Positions 48,690-59,401 of a DNA stretch of 64,000 nt are shown one piece after another (position 1 is the stretch's first letter; each line of letters opens with the position of its first letter). The stretch spans positions 6,386,001 through 6,450,000 of the forward strand of contig JAEVHH010000003.1 of assembly GCA_017607445.1 (NCBI GenBank), written 5' to 3'. Under the pieces are notes generated by a model. That model ran no database searches. It saw only the letters and a list, made by a program, of their open reading frames with translations, and was not told where the DNA came from. Both the position numbers and the translations under genes were made by a program. This DNA is from Histoplasma ohiense (lineage: Eukaryota > Ascomycota > Eurotiomycetes > Onygenales > Ajellomycetaceae).

Positions 48690-50460
48690 CACAGTGGAAC
48701 TTGCTACATCTAAGGGTCTGCAAAAAGTGCTTGCACTAGTAGACTCTGAGTCAGAAGTGAACTGTGTTGATGAATTTTGAGCAAAGAATCACAATCTAGA
48801 AGCTGCTCACTGCAAAATCAAAATGATCAAGTCAATTGATGAATGCATAATGCACTTCTTTGAAGAGTATAACATTGCAACTACTGTCACTGATCATAAG
48901 AGTAATGCACAGCAGACATCTCATTCCTTCCATGCAATGAAGATGAAGGACTACAATCTTGTATTAGAATTTCCTTGATTAAGACAAACAAATCCTTTTA
49001 TAGATTGATCAGATGAACAATTCTTCTTTAGAAGCTCTGGAGATGAACAACAGCCTCAAATTATTTCTGAACAAGATGTCTTAGCTGAAGTTCTCACAGA
49101 AGCTAGAGTAGAAATGCTTGTAGTATTATCTACAGAATATTCAAAAGACTCAAAGCATGCTTCACACATATTCTCAGCTGCATATTCAGACTTGCCAACT
49201 GGTCTATCTGATTATGTCATGCCATACACACATATCTTCTCAGAAGAAGCTGCTATAAGCATGAAAAGATCAGAAGAGACAGAACACTGCATAGATCTCA
49301 AGCCTGATACACAATCTCCATTTATGTCAATATACAATCTCTCTGAAACTGAGTTAGCTGCTCTAAGAGAATATTTAAAAAATGCATTAGATAAAGAGTG
49401 GATACAACTGTTCAGTAGCTCAGCTGATGCACTGATTCTCTTTGTTCTCAAAAAAGATGATGGACTCTGTCTTTGTGTAGACTATTGAGGGTTAAATTGA
49501 ATCATCATCAAGAATCAATACCCTCTACCTCTAATAAGTGAATTACTTGATAGACTTTCAAAAGCCAAGGTATTCACTAAGCTGGACCTTCGAGATGCCT
49601 ACCACTGCATACTTATAGCAGCAAAAGACCATTGAAAGACAGCCTTTAGAATGAGATATGGACATTTTGAATATGTAGTTATATCATTTGAACTAGCTAA
49701 TGCTCCAGTGACATTCCAAGCATACATTAACAATGCCTTGTCTGATTTGTTGGATATATGTTGCATTGTCTATTTGGACGACATTCTCATATTCTTCAAT
49801 TCAAAGCAGGAACATAAAGTGCATGTTACTAAGGTGCTAGAATGTCTTGAGCATGTGAATCTATTTGCAAAACTCTCTAAATGTGAATTTGAAGTGGATA
49901 AGATCTTGTTTCTGGGGTTTGTTATAGATACAAATGATGTTGAGATGGAGTCAGACAGAGTCTTCACTATTGTGGAATGATCTACATCTAAATCAATTAA
50001 AGAGGTTCAATTCTTCTTGAGCTTTGCTAATTTCTATTGATGATTTATTAAGTCTTTCTCCTCTATTGCAGCCCCATTATTTGAACTTACAAAAGAGAGC
50101 AAGAAGGGGAAAAGAAAAGCCACTTTTATGTGAACAGAAGATGCTCAAAGCACTTTCAATGAGCTCAAATCATGCTTTATGTGTGCTCCTCTATTAGCTC
50201 ATTTTGACCCAGCTTGGTGTATTCAGATTGAATCTGATGTGTCCACTTTTGCAGTCACTGCTATTCTGTCACAGTTGCAGAATGATGAGCACTGGCATTC
50301 AGTTGTCTTCTGATCAAGAAAGTTGATTGATGTGGAAATGCATTATGATACTCATGATAAAGAACTCTTGACTATTGTAGCAGCATTTAAAAATTGAAGA
50401 CACTATCTAAAGAGAAGTCAGTATTCAATTCAAGTCTGATCTGATCATGCCAATCTGCAG
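48690..50460 (+). pseudogene. Protease, reverse transcriptase and RNase H of the level-4 GypB element
   Basis: Protease-like ALVDSESEVNCVDEF near 48740. RT has EYLKNALDKEWIQLFSSSADALILF, FTKLDLRDAYHCILIAAKD, FEYVVISFELANAPVTFQAYIN and CIVYLDDILIFFNSKQEHKVHV, with YLDD intact. RNase H contains FEVDKILFLGFVIDTNDVEM and later IESDVSTFAVTAILSQLQNDEHWHS. Stops seen in the part I read are TGA at Arg positions, e.g. DYxGLNxIII. Confidence 0.87.
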
Positions 50461-50810
50461 TACTTTATGACAACTAAGAAACTGAACAGATATCAGATCA
50501 GATGAATGGAAGCTTTATCTGCTTATGATTTTGTATTACTGCACCACTCTGAATCAAAGAATTCAGCTGATGGGCTCAGTCATCACACAGACTACAGTGA
50601 GGTCTATAATGACCAAACTATATTATCTACTCTGCAACAGAAGCTGAAACATGAAGTTAGACTAGACTGAGAAGCTGATACTTCTTTTCAAAATGATATT
50701 TCTTCTGATGTAGTCTGTGCATGGGTCTCTAATGAGCAAAATACTCTTTTTAATGAGTGAAAAGTGCTTCATATGTTGATGTCTTCTACCTCTTGCATAA
50801 ACTCTTCCTC

Positions 50811-51144
50811 CGCGTGGGTTCGAAACCCACAGGGGACAACATTACATCCAGAGCCAACTTCTCAGCTTCTAAAATAATGGGATGTGAACTTGCCAAGTAG
50901 GTACCTTCGGGCGGACCTACTACCTGATTTAGCTTATTGTTTCTGGGCTGGAAACCTGTATTGCATGTATCAAATCCTGTCTTTCATTAATTTTCCTATG
51001 TTCTTGTTATATTCTTGGCGTCGTTCAACACTAAGCATTCCTCCGGTATAACCAACTCTTGCCTGTATTTAACATCACACAAGGACTCGTCATAAGCGCT
51101 GCTTGCATATGAGTATAACGGAAGAATAATAATAATAATAATAA
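50811..51144 (+). mobile_element. tRNA-derived SINE, copy 2 (5'-truncated), target duplication cttcctc
   Basis: Begins inside the tRNA-like head just before the B-box gggttcgaaaccc (50816-50828). It shares its body with the complement of 28661-28990 and ends in (AAT)n. cttcctc flanks it at 50804-50810 and 51145-51151. The homologous empty site in the level-3 copy (about 55140-55150) reads ctttctc once, confirming insertion. About ten CpGs are intact within CpG-poor host sequence. Confidence 0.93.
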
Positions 51145-51359
51145 TCTTCCTCTCTGTTGTGTGTTGAGCAATATATGCCCCAAATTGCAGTCAATAAGAC
51201 TATTCTTGAGAACTCAGCATACACAGAAATGCCTGAATCCTTTATCTTATTTCTGAGTAAAGCACAGAAGATTGATTCTTTTGCTGCTGAGCAAAGAGAG
51301 AAGATAAAAGAGAAGAGTATGACTGTCACTGAAAATATATTATGAACAATTTCTGAGAA

Positions 51360-52896
51360 TGATATATTGCATGCTGATGATCACATGTATATCCCTCAAC
51401 AAAAGACACTCATTGATGAAATTATCAGTGCAAACCATGATGATCCACAGAGGGGTCACTTTGGTATAAAAAAGTTTATAGACAGCATTCAGAACAAATA
51501 CTATTGACATGAGCTAGTCAGAGATGTCAAAGATTATATATCCACTTGTGATACTTGTCAAAGAGTAAAGCCAAAATGACACAGACAATATGGAGAATTG
51601 AGTACAATCCTCTTATCATCAAATCCTTTTGAGTTCATTACTATAGATTTTATTACAGACTTGCCAGCCTCTACATTTCTCCATCAAATCTATGATGCAA
51701 TTTTAGTGATTGTGGATATATATATCAAGTTTACAATCTATATTCCTTGCATCAAAAACATTACAGCTGACAAACTAGTGGAAATTGTTTATACCAAGTT
51801 CTATACAATTTATGAAGTACTCAAAAACCATATATCTGATCAAGGGTCACTATTTACAAGCCATTATTGGTCCACCTTTTGTTATATGCTAGACACACAC
51901 CGGAAACTTTCCACAGCCTTTCACCCTCAAACAGATGGTCAAATGAAACAACAAAATCAAACCTTGAAACATTATCTCTGATGCTTTACCAACTATCATC
52001 AAGATGACTGGGCATGCTGACTATCACTAGCACAGTTTGTTTACAATACCTCTCAACATACCTCTACTGAAATGACATCCACAGAAGTCTTAATGAGATA
52101 TCAATCTGATTTGAAAATTAATATCAACAAACCATCACAACCAGTCACCATACATGCTGCTAGCCGCATGAAACATATCAAGGAAACACATCATAAGCTC
52201 ATTGAGAATCTACAAAAGATGCAACAAGCACAGAAAATCTATTACAATGCAAAACATAAGCTCCAACAATTTAAAATAGATGACTATGTCATGCTCAATG
52301 CAAAAAATCTCCAATTGCTGCATCTGATTCACAAACTCAATCATAAATATGTGGGACTCTTCAAGATTCTGAATATCATTGAAAAACAAGTGTACAAATT
52401 AGAACTGCCACCTTCATATAGAAGCATCCATTCTGTATTCCATGTATCTTTATTGAAGCCATACAACCGCAGAAATGGAGCTCTATCAGAACCAGAATCA
52501 GAACTTGTCAATGATGAAAAAGAATATCAAATTGAAGAAATTCTTGAAAAATGACAACAAAAAAACAAATCTCTGAAATATCTTGTGAGATGAACAGATT
52601 GGGGTTCTAGTGGTGATACATGGAAACTGGAAGAAAACATATTGAACACTCAGACATTTGAAATCTTTCTTGAACAAGAAAATGAACAACAAATACAAAA
52701 CCAACATACTTCCAAACATCAAAAGCACAAACTTCAAGTTGAAAGATGTCAGAAGTACAAATCTTAAATTGAAAAACACTAGAAATGCAAATCTCACTCA
52801 AACTCCAATCAAATACATTCTTTTTAGAAGAATTTTATCAGAGAAAAGAAAAAAAAGGAAAAAAATTCAATTTGAGTATAATAAATACAAAAAATA
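51360..52896 (+). pseudogene. Integrase and chromodomain of the level-4 GypB element
   Basis: HHCC zinc domain: HADDHMYIPQQKTLIDEII ... DDPQRGHFG ... CDTCQRVKPK (about 51370-51570). Core: FEFITIDFITDLPAS, ILVIVDIYIKFTIYIP, NHISDQGSLFTSHYWSTF, LSTAFHPQTDGQMKQQNQTL. GPY-like segment: YVGLFKILNIIEKQVYKLELP and SIHSVFHVSLLKPY. Chromodomain-like tail: YLVR.TDWGSSGDTWKLEENI. TGA codons and one TGG-to-TGA site (near 52018) break it. Confidence 0.87.
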
Positions 52897-53772
52897 AAAC
52901 ATACAAGCAAGGAAAAAACAAAGAAAATGGGTTCTAAGAAAAGTCTAAAGACTCTCAGTCCATTCATTCTCATCTCATTCCTCATCTCTCACTTTCTTTT
53001 CTCTCTTTCATCATTTCTCTCATCCTCTCTCTCTGTCACCCTCACTCAATACTTCTTCTGATACTCATATATTACAGGCATTCATTTTGGATGCAGAGGT
53101 ATAGACAAATGTCTATCTCACAACACATTTGTCTTCTCACATCTTCTCTCCCCCATCAATCTATCCATTCTTCAGCACATTCAATGAAGAAAGACATTTC
53201 CCCCCATCTTCTTCTCTCACTTCTTCACCATTCAGAGCACCCTCTCCCCCTGCTCCATCAACATCAGTGATAAATTGACAAAGAAAGCAGACATCACAGA
53301 CACTGCTGCAGTCATCAGCATCTCCACAATCTTCTTCATTGACTTCTCAGTCAACTTCTCTTTCATCAACCTCTCCTCAGTCAACTTCTTCATCACAGAG
53401 CCTCTGAAGCTCATCATTCTCAAAACCCTCTCTTTCTCTAATGTCTCTGCTCTGAAAGAATCAGGCACAACCACAGTCTTCAAAATCTGCACCCCTGCAG
53501 GCTCAGCTGCTGCCCAGTGCTGGGATCATAAGGCATTCACCTCTGCCCTGCCTCAAGCAGACAGCATCACCAGGCGAGATGCGTCCAATCATTTAACTAA
53601 ACAATGAAGACAACTTTTGTGGCTGGCCATGTCCTCCCCAGCCACCACCTCCACAAAAATAAACACTCACCCGTGCATGATGCACCTCAGAAGAGGCATA
53701 TCACACATCTAGCATCATTATCAGTATATCAACATTGCTAAGAGCACTACTACCTATCCAAAAGCAAATTTG

Positions 53773-53811
<39 letters not shown>

Positions 53812-54538
53812 AAATAAGAATTAAAGAGAATTACTCACAGATTTGCAGGATTTTTCTGCAGAGACACAAGCCTCACAACACTTCCAGACATTTGACTCCA
53901 ACACACATCAAAAATCAACATCTTCAAGTCTAGAGACACAACATTCACACAGAATCTGACTGTTGTGTGTCACATGATTAGAGCTAAATCTAGAGCAATA
54001 TAACAAGTGAACAGCAAATGGCGCTATACAGAAACGAGCTAGTGGCACACATGATCACACTAATAACACCACTGACAAGGAACACCAGCAATAATACACA
54101 ATAAGCACCAGCAAGAAAACAACTTACTTAAAATCAGAATAACCAAGAGAGCCCATTTCAATATAAAAAAGAGGGGAGGGAGAACGATGATATAAAAAAT
54201 TTAAAAATTTTGGGAATGAGAAATCACAGCAGAAAGGCAAGAAGCTTTGATGATGATCAAGTTAAAAGAGAAGAGAAATCTTAAAAGAGGAAAGAAATTC
54301 TTTTTGCTTCTCTGCACACAACCTCTAGCAACCAAAGAATCCACCAATTCCACCTCATTAGAAAATCAATAACAACGCGTATACAAGCTATCTAGAGGAC
54401 GCGAATACAAGCTATCTAGAGGACGTGATCGATACACTGCTATCAACAAGCGGAACTTACAATATGGGAATGTAATTATCTACTAGCAAGCAATCTATAC
54501 AATCACTGAGGGCAGCTCTTATAAAAAAGAGAGGCAAT
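52897..54538. other. Long 3' internal region of the level-4 GypB element
   Basis: About 1.6 kb between pol and the 3' LTR, with a counterpart at about 56900-58495 in level 3. It holds pyrimidine-rich DNA, a minus-strand open frame (53492-53232), an A homopolymer of nearly 40 (53771-53809), and a duplicated tacaagctatctagaggac word (about 54380-54425). The polypurine tract aaaaaagagaggcaat (54523-54538) ends it. No classical env was recognised. Confidence 0.6.
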
Positions 54539-54811
54539 TGTAATGCACTCATTTATTATTTCCTTATTATCTTCACTTATTCTTACCTCTTTCCATTATA
54601 CTCTCGCTACCACTATTTCTATATGTATATATATATCGATGTATGTATTTCGCACATCTTCTTTCTCTTTCTTTTCTTTCTTAGCGATTAGCTACACTAC
54701 ACTATGTTACACTACTATATTACACTCTACAATATATTACTATTATCTCTGCTACGCTATAAACTATCTTCTACTGTTACTCTTCACACTGTCACTACAC
54801 CTCACAGACAA

Positions 54812-56900
54812 CTAAGAAACTGAACAGATATCAGATCAGATGAGTGGAAGCTTTATCTGCTTATGATTTTGTATTACTGCACTGCTCTGAATCAAAGAAT
54901 TCAGCTGATGAGCTCAGTTGTCACACAGACTACAGTGAGGTCTATAATGGTCAAACTATATTATCTACTCTGCAACAGAAGCTGAAACATGGAGTTAGAC
55001 TAGACTGAGAAGCTGATACTTCTTTTCAAAATGATATTTCTTCTGATGTAGTCTGTGCATGAGTCTCTAATGAGCAAAATGCTTCTTTTAATGAGTGAAA
55101 AGCACTTCATACATTGATGTCTTCTATCTCTTGTGTAAACTCTTTCTCTTCATTGCATGTTGAGCAATATATACTCTGAATTGCAGTCAATAAGACTATT
55201 CTTGAGGACTCAGCATATACAGAAATGCCCAAATTCTTCATCTCATTTCTGAATAAAGCACAGAAGATTGATTCTTTTGCTGCTGAGCAAAGAAAGAAGA
55301 TAAAAGAGAAGAATATGACTGTTGCTGAAAATATACTATGAACAATTTCTGAGAATGATATATTGCATGCTGATGATTGCATGTATGTCCCTCAACAAAA
55401 GACACTCATTGATGAAATTATCAGTGCAAACCATGATGATCCACAGGGGGGTCACTTTGATATAAAAAAGTTCATAAACAGCATTCAGAACAAATACTAT
55501 TAGCATGGATTAGTCAGAAATATCAAAGATTATATATTCACTTGTGATACTTGTCAAAGAGTAAAGTCAAAACAGCACAGACAATATGAAGAATTGAGTA
55601 CAATTCTCTTATCATCAAATCTTTTTGAGTTCATTACTATGGATTTTATTACAGACTTATCAGCCTCTACATTCCTCCACCAAATCTACAATGCAATTTT
55701 AGTGATTGTGGATATATATACCAAGTTTACAATCTATATTCCTTGCATCAAAAACATTACAGCTGATGAACTAGTAGAAATCATTTATATCAAGTTCTAT
55801 ACAATTTATGGAGTACTCAAAAACCATATATCCAATCAAGAGTTGCTGTTTACAAGCCATTATTGGTCCACCTTTTGTTATATACTAGATGCACACTGGA
55901 AACTTTCAACAGCCTTTCACCCTCAAACAGATGATCAAATGGAATGACAAAATCAAATCTTGGAACATTACCTTCAATGCTTTATCAACTATCATCAAGA
56001 TGACTGAGCATGCTGGCTATCACTAGTACAGTTTGTTTACAATATCTCTCAACATGTCTCTACTGAAATGGCATCTGCAGAAGCTTTAATGAGATATCAA
56101 TCTGATTTGAAAATTAATGTCAGCAAACCACCACAACCGGTCGCCATACATGCTGCTAGCTGCATGAAACATATCAAGGAAACACATCATAAGCTCATTG
56201 AGAATCTACAAAAGACATGACAAACACAGAAAATCTATTACAATGCAAAATATAAGCCTCAACAATTTAAAATAGATGACTATATCATACTCAATGCAAA
56301 AAATCTCCAATTGCTGCACCCAGTTTGCAAACTCAATCATAAATATATTGGACTCTTCAAGATTCTGAATATCATCAGAAAACAAGTGTACAAACTAGAA
56401 CTGCTATCTTCATATAGAAGCATTCATTCTGTATTCTATATATTTTTATTGAAGCCATACAACCACAGAAATGGAGCTCTATCAGAATCAGGATCAGAAT
56501 TTGTCAATGGCAAAGAAGAATATCAAATTGAAGAAATTCTTGAAAAACAATAACAAAAAAACAAACCTCTGAAATATCTTGTGAGATGGACAGGTTGAGG
56601 TTCTAGTGGTGATATATGAAAATTGAAAGAAAACATATTGAACACTCAGACATTCAAAATCTTTCTTGAATAAGAAAATGAATGACAAATACAAAACCAA
56701 CATACTCCCAAATGTCAAAAGCACAAACTTCAAGTCAAAAGACATCAGAAGCACAAATCTTAAATTGAAAAACACTAGAAGCACAAATCTCATCCAAACT
56801 CCAATCAAATGCATTCTTTTTAGAAGGATTTTATCAGAGAAAAAGAAAAAAAGGAAAAAAATTCAATTTGGGTATAATAAATACAAAAAAATAAAACATA
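54812..56900 (+). pseudogene. Integrase and chromodomain of the level-3 GypB element (resumed)
   Basis: Resumes the frame left at 46969 with ctaagaaactgaac. Parallels 50470-52896: zinc-finger part CDTCQRVKSK (about 55540), core FEFITMDFITDLSAS and STAFHPQTDDQME, GPY-like YIGLFKILNIIRKQVYKLEL, chromodomain YLVRWTG.GSSGD. Numerous TGA and a few other stops (e.g. TAG near 55501). Confidence 0.83.
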
Positions 56901-57228
56901 CAAACAAGGAAAAAACAAAGAAAACAGATTCTAAGAAAAGTCTAAAGATTCTCAGTTCATTCACTCTCATCTCATTCTCTATCTCTCACTTTCTCTTCTC
57001 TCTCTCATCATCTCTCTCATCTTTCTCCTCTGTCATTCTCATCCAATACTTCTTCTGATACTTGTATATTACAGACACTCATTTTGAGCACAGAGATATA
57101 GACAAATGTCTATCTCACAAGACATTTGTCTTCTCACTTCTTCTCTCCTCCATCAATCTATCCATTCTTCAGCATATTTAATAAAGAAAGACATTTTCTC
57201 TCATCTTCTTCTCTCATTTCTCCATCAT

Positions 57229-57525
57229 TCAGAGCATCCTCTCTCTCTGCTTCACTGACATCAGTGACAAATTGACAAAGAAAGCAGATATCACAGACAC
57301 TGCTGCAGCTATTAGTGTCTTCACAATCTTCTTCATCAACTCTTCAGTCAACTCCTCTCTCATCAATCTCTTTTCAATCAATCTCTTCACTATGGAGCTC
57401 TCAGAGCTCATCACTTTCAAAATCTTCTTCTTCACACTCTTCTCTTCTTCTAATGTCTTCACTCTGAAAGAGTCAGATATAATCATAGTCTTCAAAACCT
57501 GCATCTCTGCAGACTCAGCTGCCAC
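57229..57525 (-). other. Antisense open frame between pol and 3' LTR (level 3)
   Basis: A minus-strand frame of 98 codons, Lys/Glu/Met-rich (RLIEKRLMREELTEELMKKIVK, then VSVISAFFVNLSLM). It corresponds to 53492-53232 in level 4, where 86 codons are open in the same frame. The family is not recognised; it could be a chance frame in pyrimidine-rich DNA. Confidence 0.35.
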
Positions 57526-58763
57526 TCAGTGCTGGGATCATAGAGTATTCATCTCTGCTCTGCCCCAAGCAGACAGCATCATCAGATGAGATGCATTCAA
57601 TCATTTAACTAAACAACAAAGATGACTTTTGTGATTGATCATATTCTTTCCAACTGCCACCCCTGCAAAAATAAACACTCACCTGCACATGATGCACCTC
57701 AGAAGAGGTGTATCACACATCTAGCATCATTATCAGTATATCAATATTGCTAAGAGCACTACTACCTATTCAAAAGCAAATTTGAAGAAAAAGAAAAAGA
57801 AAATAAGAATTAAAGAGAATTACTCACAGATTTGCAGAATTTTTCTGCAGAGACACAAGTCTCACAATACTTTCAGACATTTGACCTCAATGCACATCAA
57901 AAATCAACATCTTCAAGTCTAGAGACACAACATTCACACAGAATCTGACTGTTGTGTGTCACATGATTAGAGCTAGAGCAATATAACAAGCAAACAGTGA
58001 ATGGTGCTATACAGAAACAAGCTAGTGGCACATGTGACCACACTAATAACACCACTGACAAGGAACACCAACAATAATACACAATAAGCACCCAAGGAAC
58101 AACTTACTTAAAATTGAGATAACTGAGAAAGTCCATTTCAATAAAAGAGAGAAGAAGAGAGAACAATGATATAAAAATTTAAAAATTTTTTTGGAAACAA
58201 GAAATTGCAGCAGAAGAGGCAAGAAGCTTTGATGATGATCAAGTTAAAAGAGAAGAGAAATCTTCAAAACAAAAGAAATTCTTTTTGCTTCTCTGCACAC
58301 AACCTCTAGCAACCAAAGAATCCATCAATTCCACCTCATTAGAAAATCAATAACAATGTGTATACAAGCTATCTAGAGGATGCAATCGATATACTGCTAT
58401 CAACAAGCAGAACTTACAATACAGAAATGCAATTATCTACTAGCAAGCAATCTATACAATTGCTGAGAGCAGCTCTTATAAAAAAGAGGGGCAATTGTAA
58501 TGCACTCATTTATTATTTCCTTATTATCTTCACTTATTCTTACCTCTTTCCATTATACTCTCGCTACTGCTATTTCTATATGTATATATATATCAATGTA
58601 TGTATTTCGCACATCTTCTTTCTCTTTCTTTTCTTCCTTAGCGATTAGCTACACTACACTACATTACACTACTATATTACACTCTACAATATATTACTAT
58701 TATCTCTGTTACACTATAAACTATCTTCTACTGTTACTCTTCACACTGTCACTACATTTCACA

Positions 58764-58862
58764 AGAATATAATTGTCTGATCTGAGAATCTGTATTCATC
58801 TTGAAGAACACTGCTGCTCTTGACATCTACAAGTCCTCACTCATCTCAGTAGAGAGGGATAA
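58764..58862 (+). pseudogene. Chromodomain end and polypurine tract of the second GypA element
   Basis: Follows the agaat duplication and completes the chromodomain cut at 43465 (YNCLI.ESVFILKNTAALDIYKSSLISVERDN). cagtagagagggataa serves as the polypurine tract just before the 3' LTR at 58863. Confidence 0.8.
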
Positions 58863-59396
58863 TGTGACAGATTAACATCTATTAGTAATTAACTTACACA
58901 ATCAACTTCTCTTCTGCATTCACTTGTTTCTGACTGTTGTGATCTCATGTAATTCTCAATGTTCTTTCACTTCATACTCTGTGCTCATATAGTTTCTAAC
59001 AATTCTTCTGTGTAGCTCTTAACATTCTTCTGCTCTGTGCTCTGCACTCATATAGTCTCTAACAATTCTTCTATATAGCTTCTAACATTCTTCCACTCTG
59101 TGTTCTGCACTCATGTAGTCTCTAACAATTCTTTCATGTAGCTCTCAATAATTCCCTCACTCCACACTCTGTGCTTGTGTAGTTTCTAATAATTCTTATA
59201 TATATCTCTTAACATTCTTCTGCTCTGCACTTCACTGTGGAGTGGCTTCTGATATTCTTCCACTCTGAACTTTTCTCTATAAGAATTCTCTTCATACAAC
59301 CTTTTCTTCTGATTTCTTTTCTCTTTCTTTTCTTAATCAATTCGTAATCTGTAATTAGGATAGTATCAAATCGTTAATCGAAGTACGCCCATTACA
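58863..59396 (+). repeat. 3' LTR of the second GypA element
   Basis: TGTGACAGATT...CCCATTACA. The final about 60 bp keep CpGs (attcgtaatc, aatcgttaatcgaagtacgcc), unlike the 5' LTR. Confidence 0.9.
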
Positions 59397-59401
59397 CTCA
59401 T

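Larger units (their letters stand above)
46970..54806 (+). mobile_element. GypB element (level 4, innermost LTR element), target duplication gacaa
   Basis: 5' LTR 46970-47237 and 3' LTR 54539-54806, both 268 bp. gacaa flanks it at 46965-46969 and 54807-54811. Full order is gag, knuckle, protease, RT, RNase H, [SINE], integrase, chromodomain, 3' region. About 7.5 kb without the SINE. The LTRs differ at only a few sites, mostly CG against CA/TG. Confidence 0.95.
43466..58763 (+). mobile_element. GypB element (level 3), target duplication agaat
   Basis: 5' LTR 43466-43733 and 3' LTR 58496-58763, both 268 bp. agaat flanks it at 43461-43465 and 58764-58768. Internal parts are 43734-46969 (gag to RNase H) and 54812-58495 (integrase, chromodomain, 3' region). 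The polypurine tract aaaaaagaggggcaat (58480-58495) abuts the 3' LTR. Confidence 0.94.
38018..59396 (+). mobile_element. Second GypA element (level 2), complete ends, target duplication ctcat
   Basis: 5' LTR 38018-38551 and 3' LTR 58863-59396 are both 534 bp. The 5-bp ctcat flanks both ends (38013-38017 and 59397-59401). Internal parts are 38552-43465 and 58764-58862, separated by the GypB insertion. Its length without the insertion is about 6.1 kb. The two LTRs differ at many sites, nearly all TG in one against CA in the other. Confidence 0.93.

Noticed and set aside
52897..53610. env-like gene in GypB
   Set aside because: Hydrophobic Ser/Phe-rich plus-strand frames come from pyrimidine-rich DNA; no signal peptide, cleavage site or fusion motif pattern is convincing.
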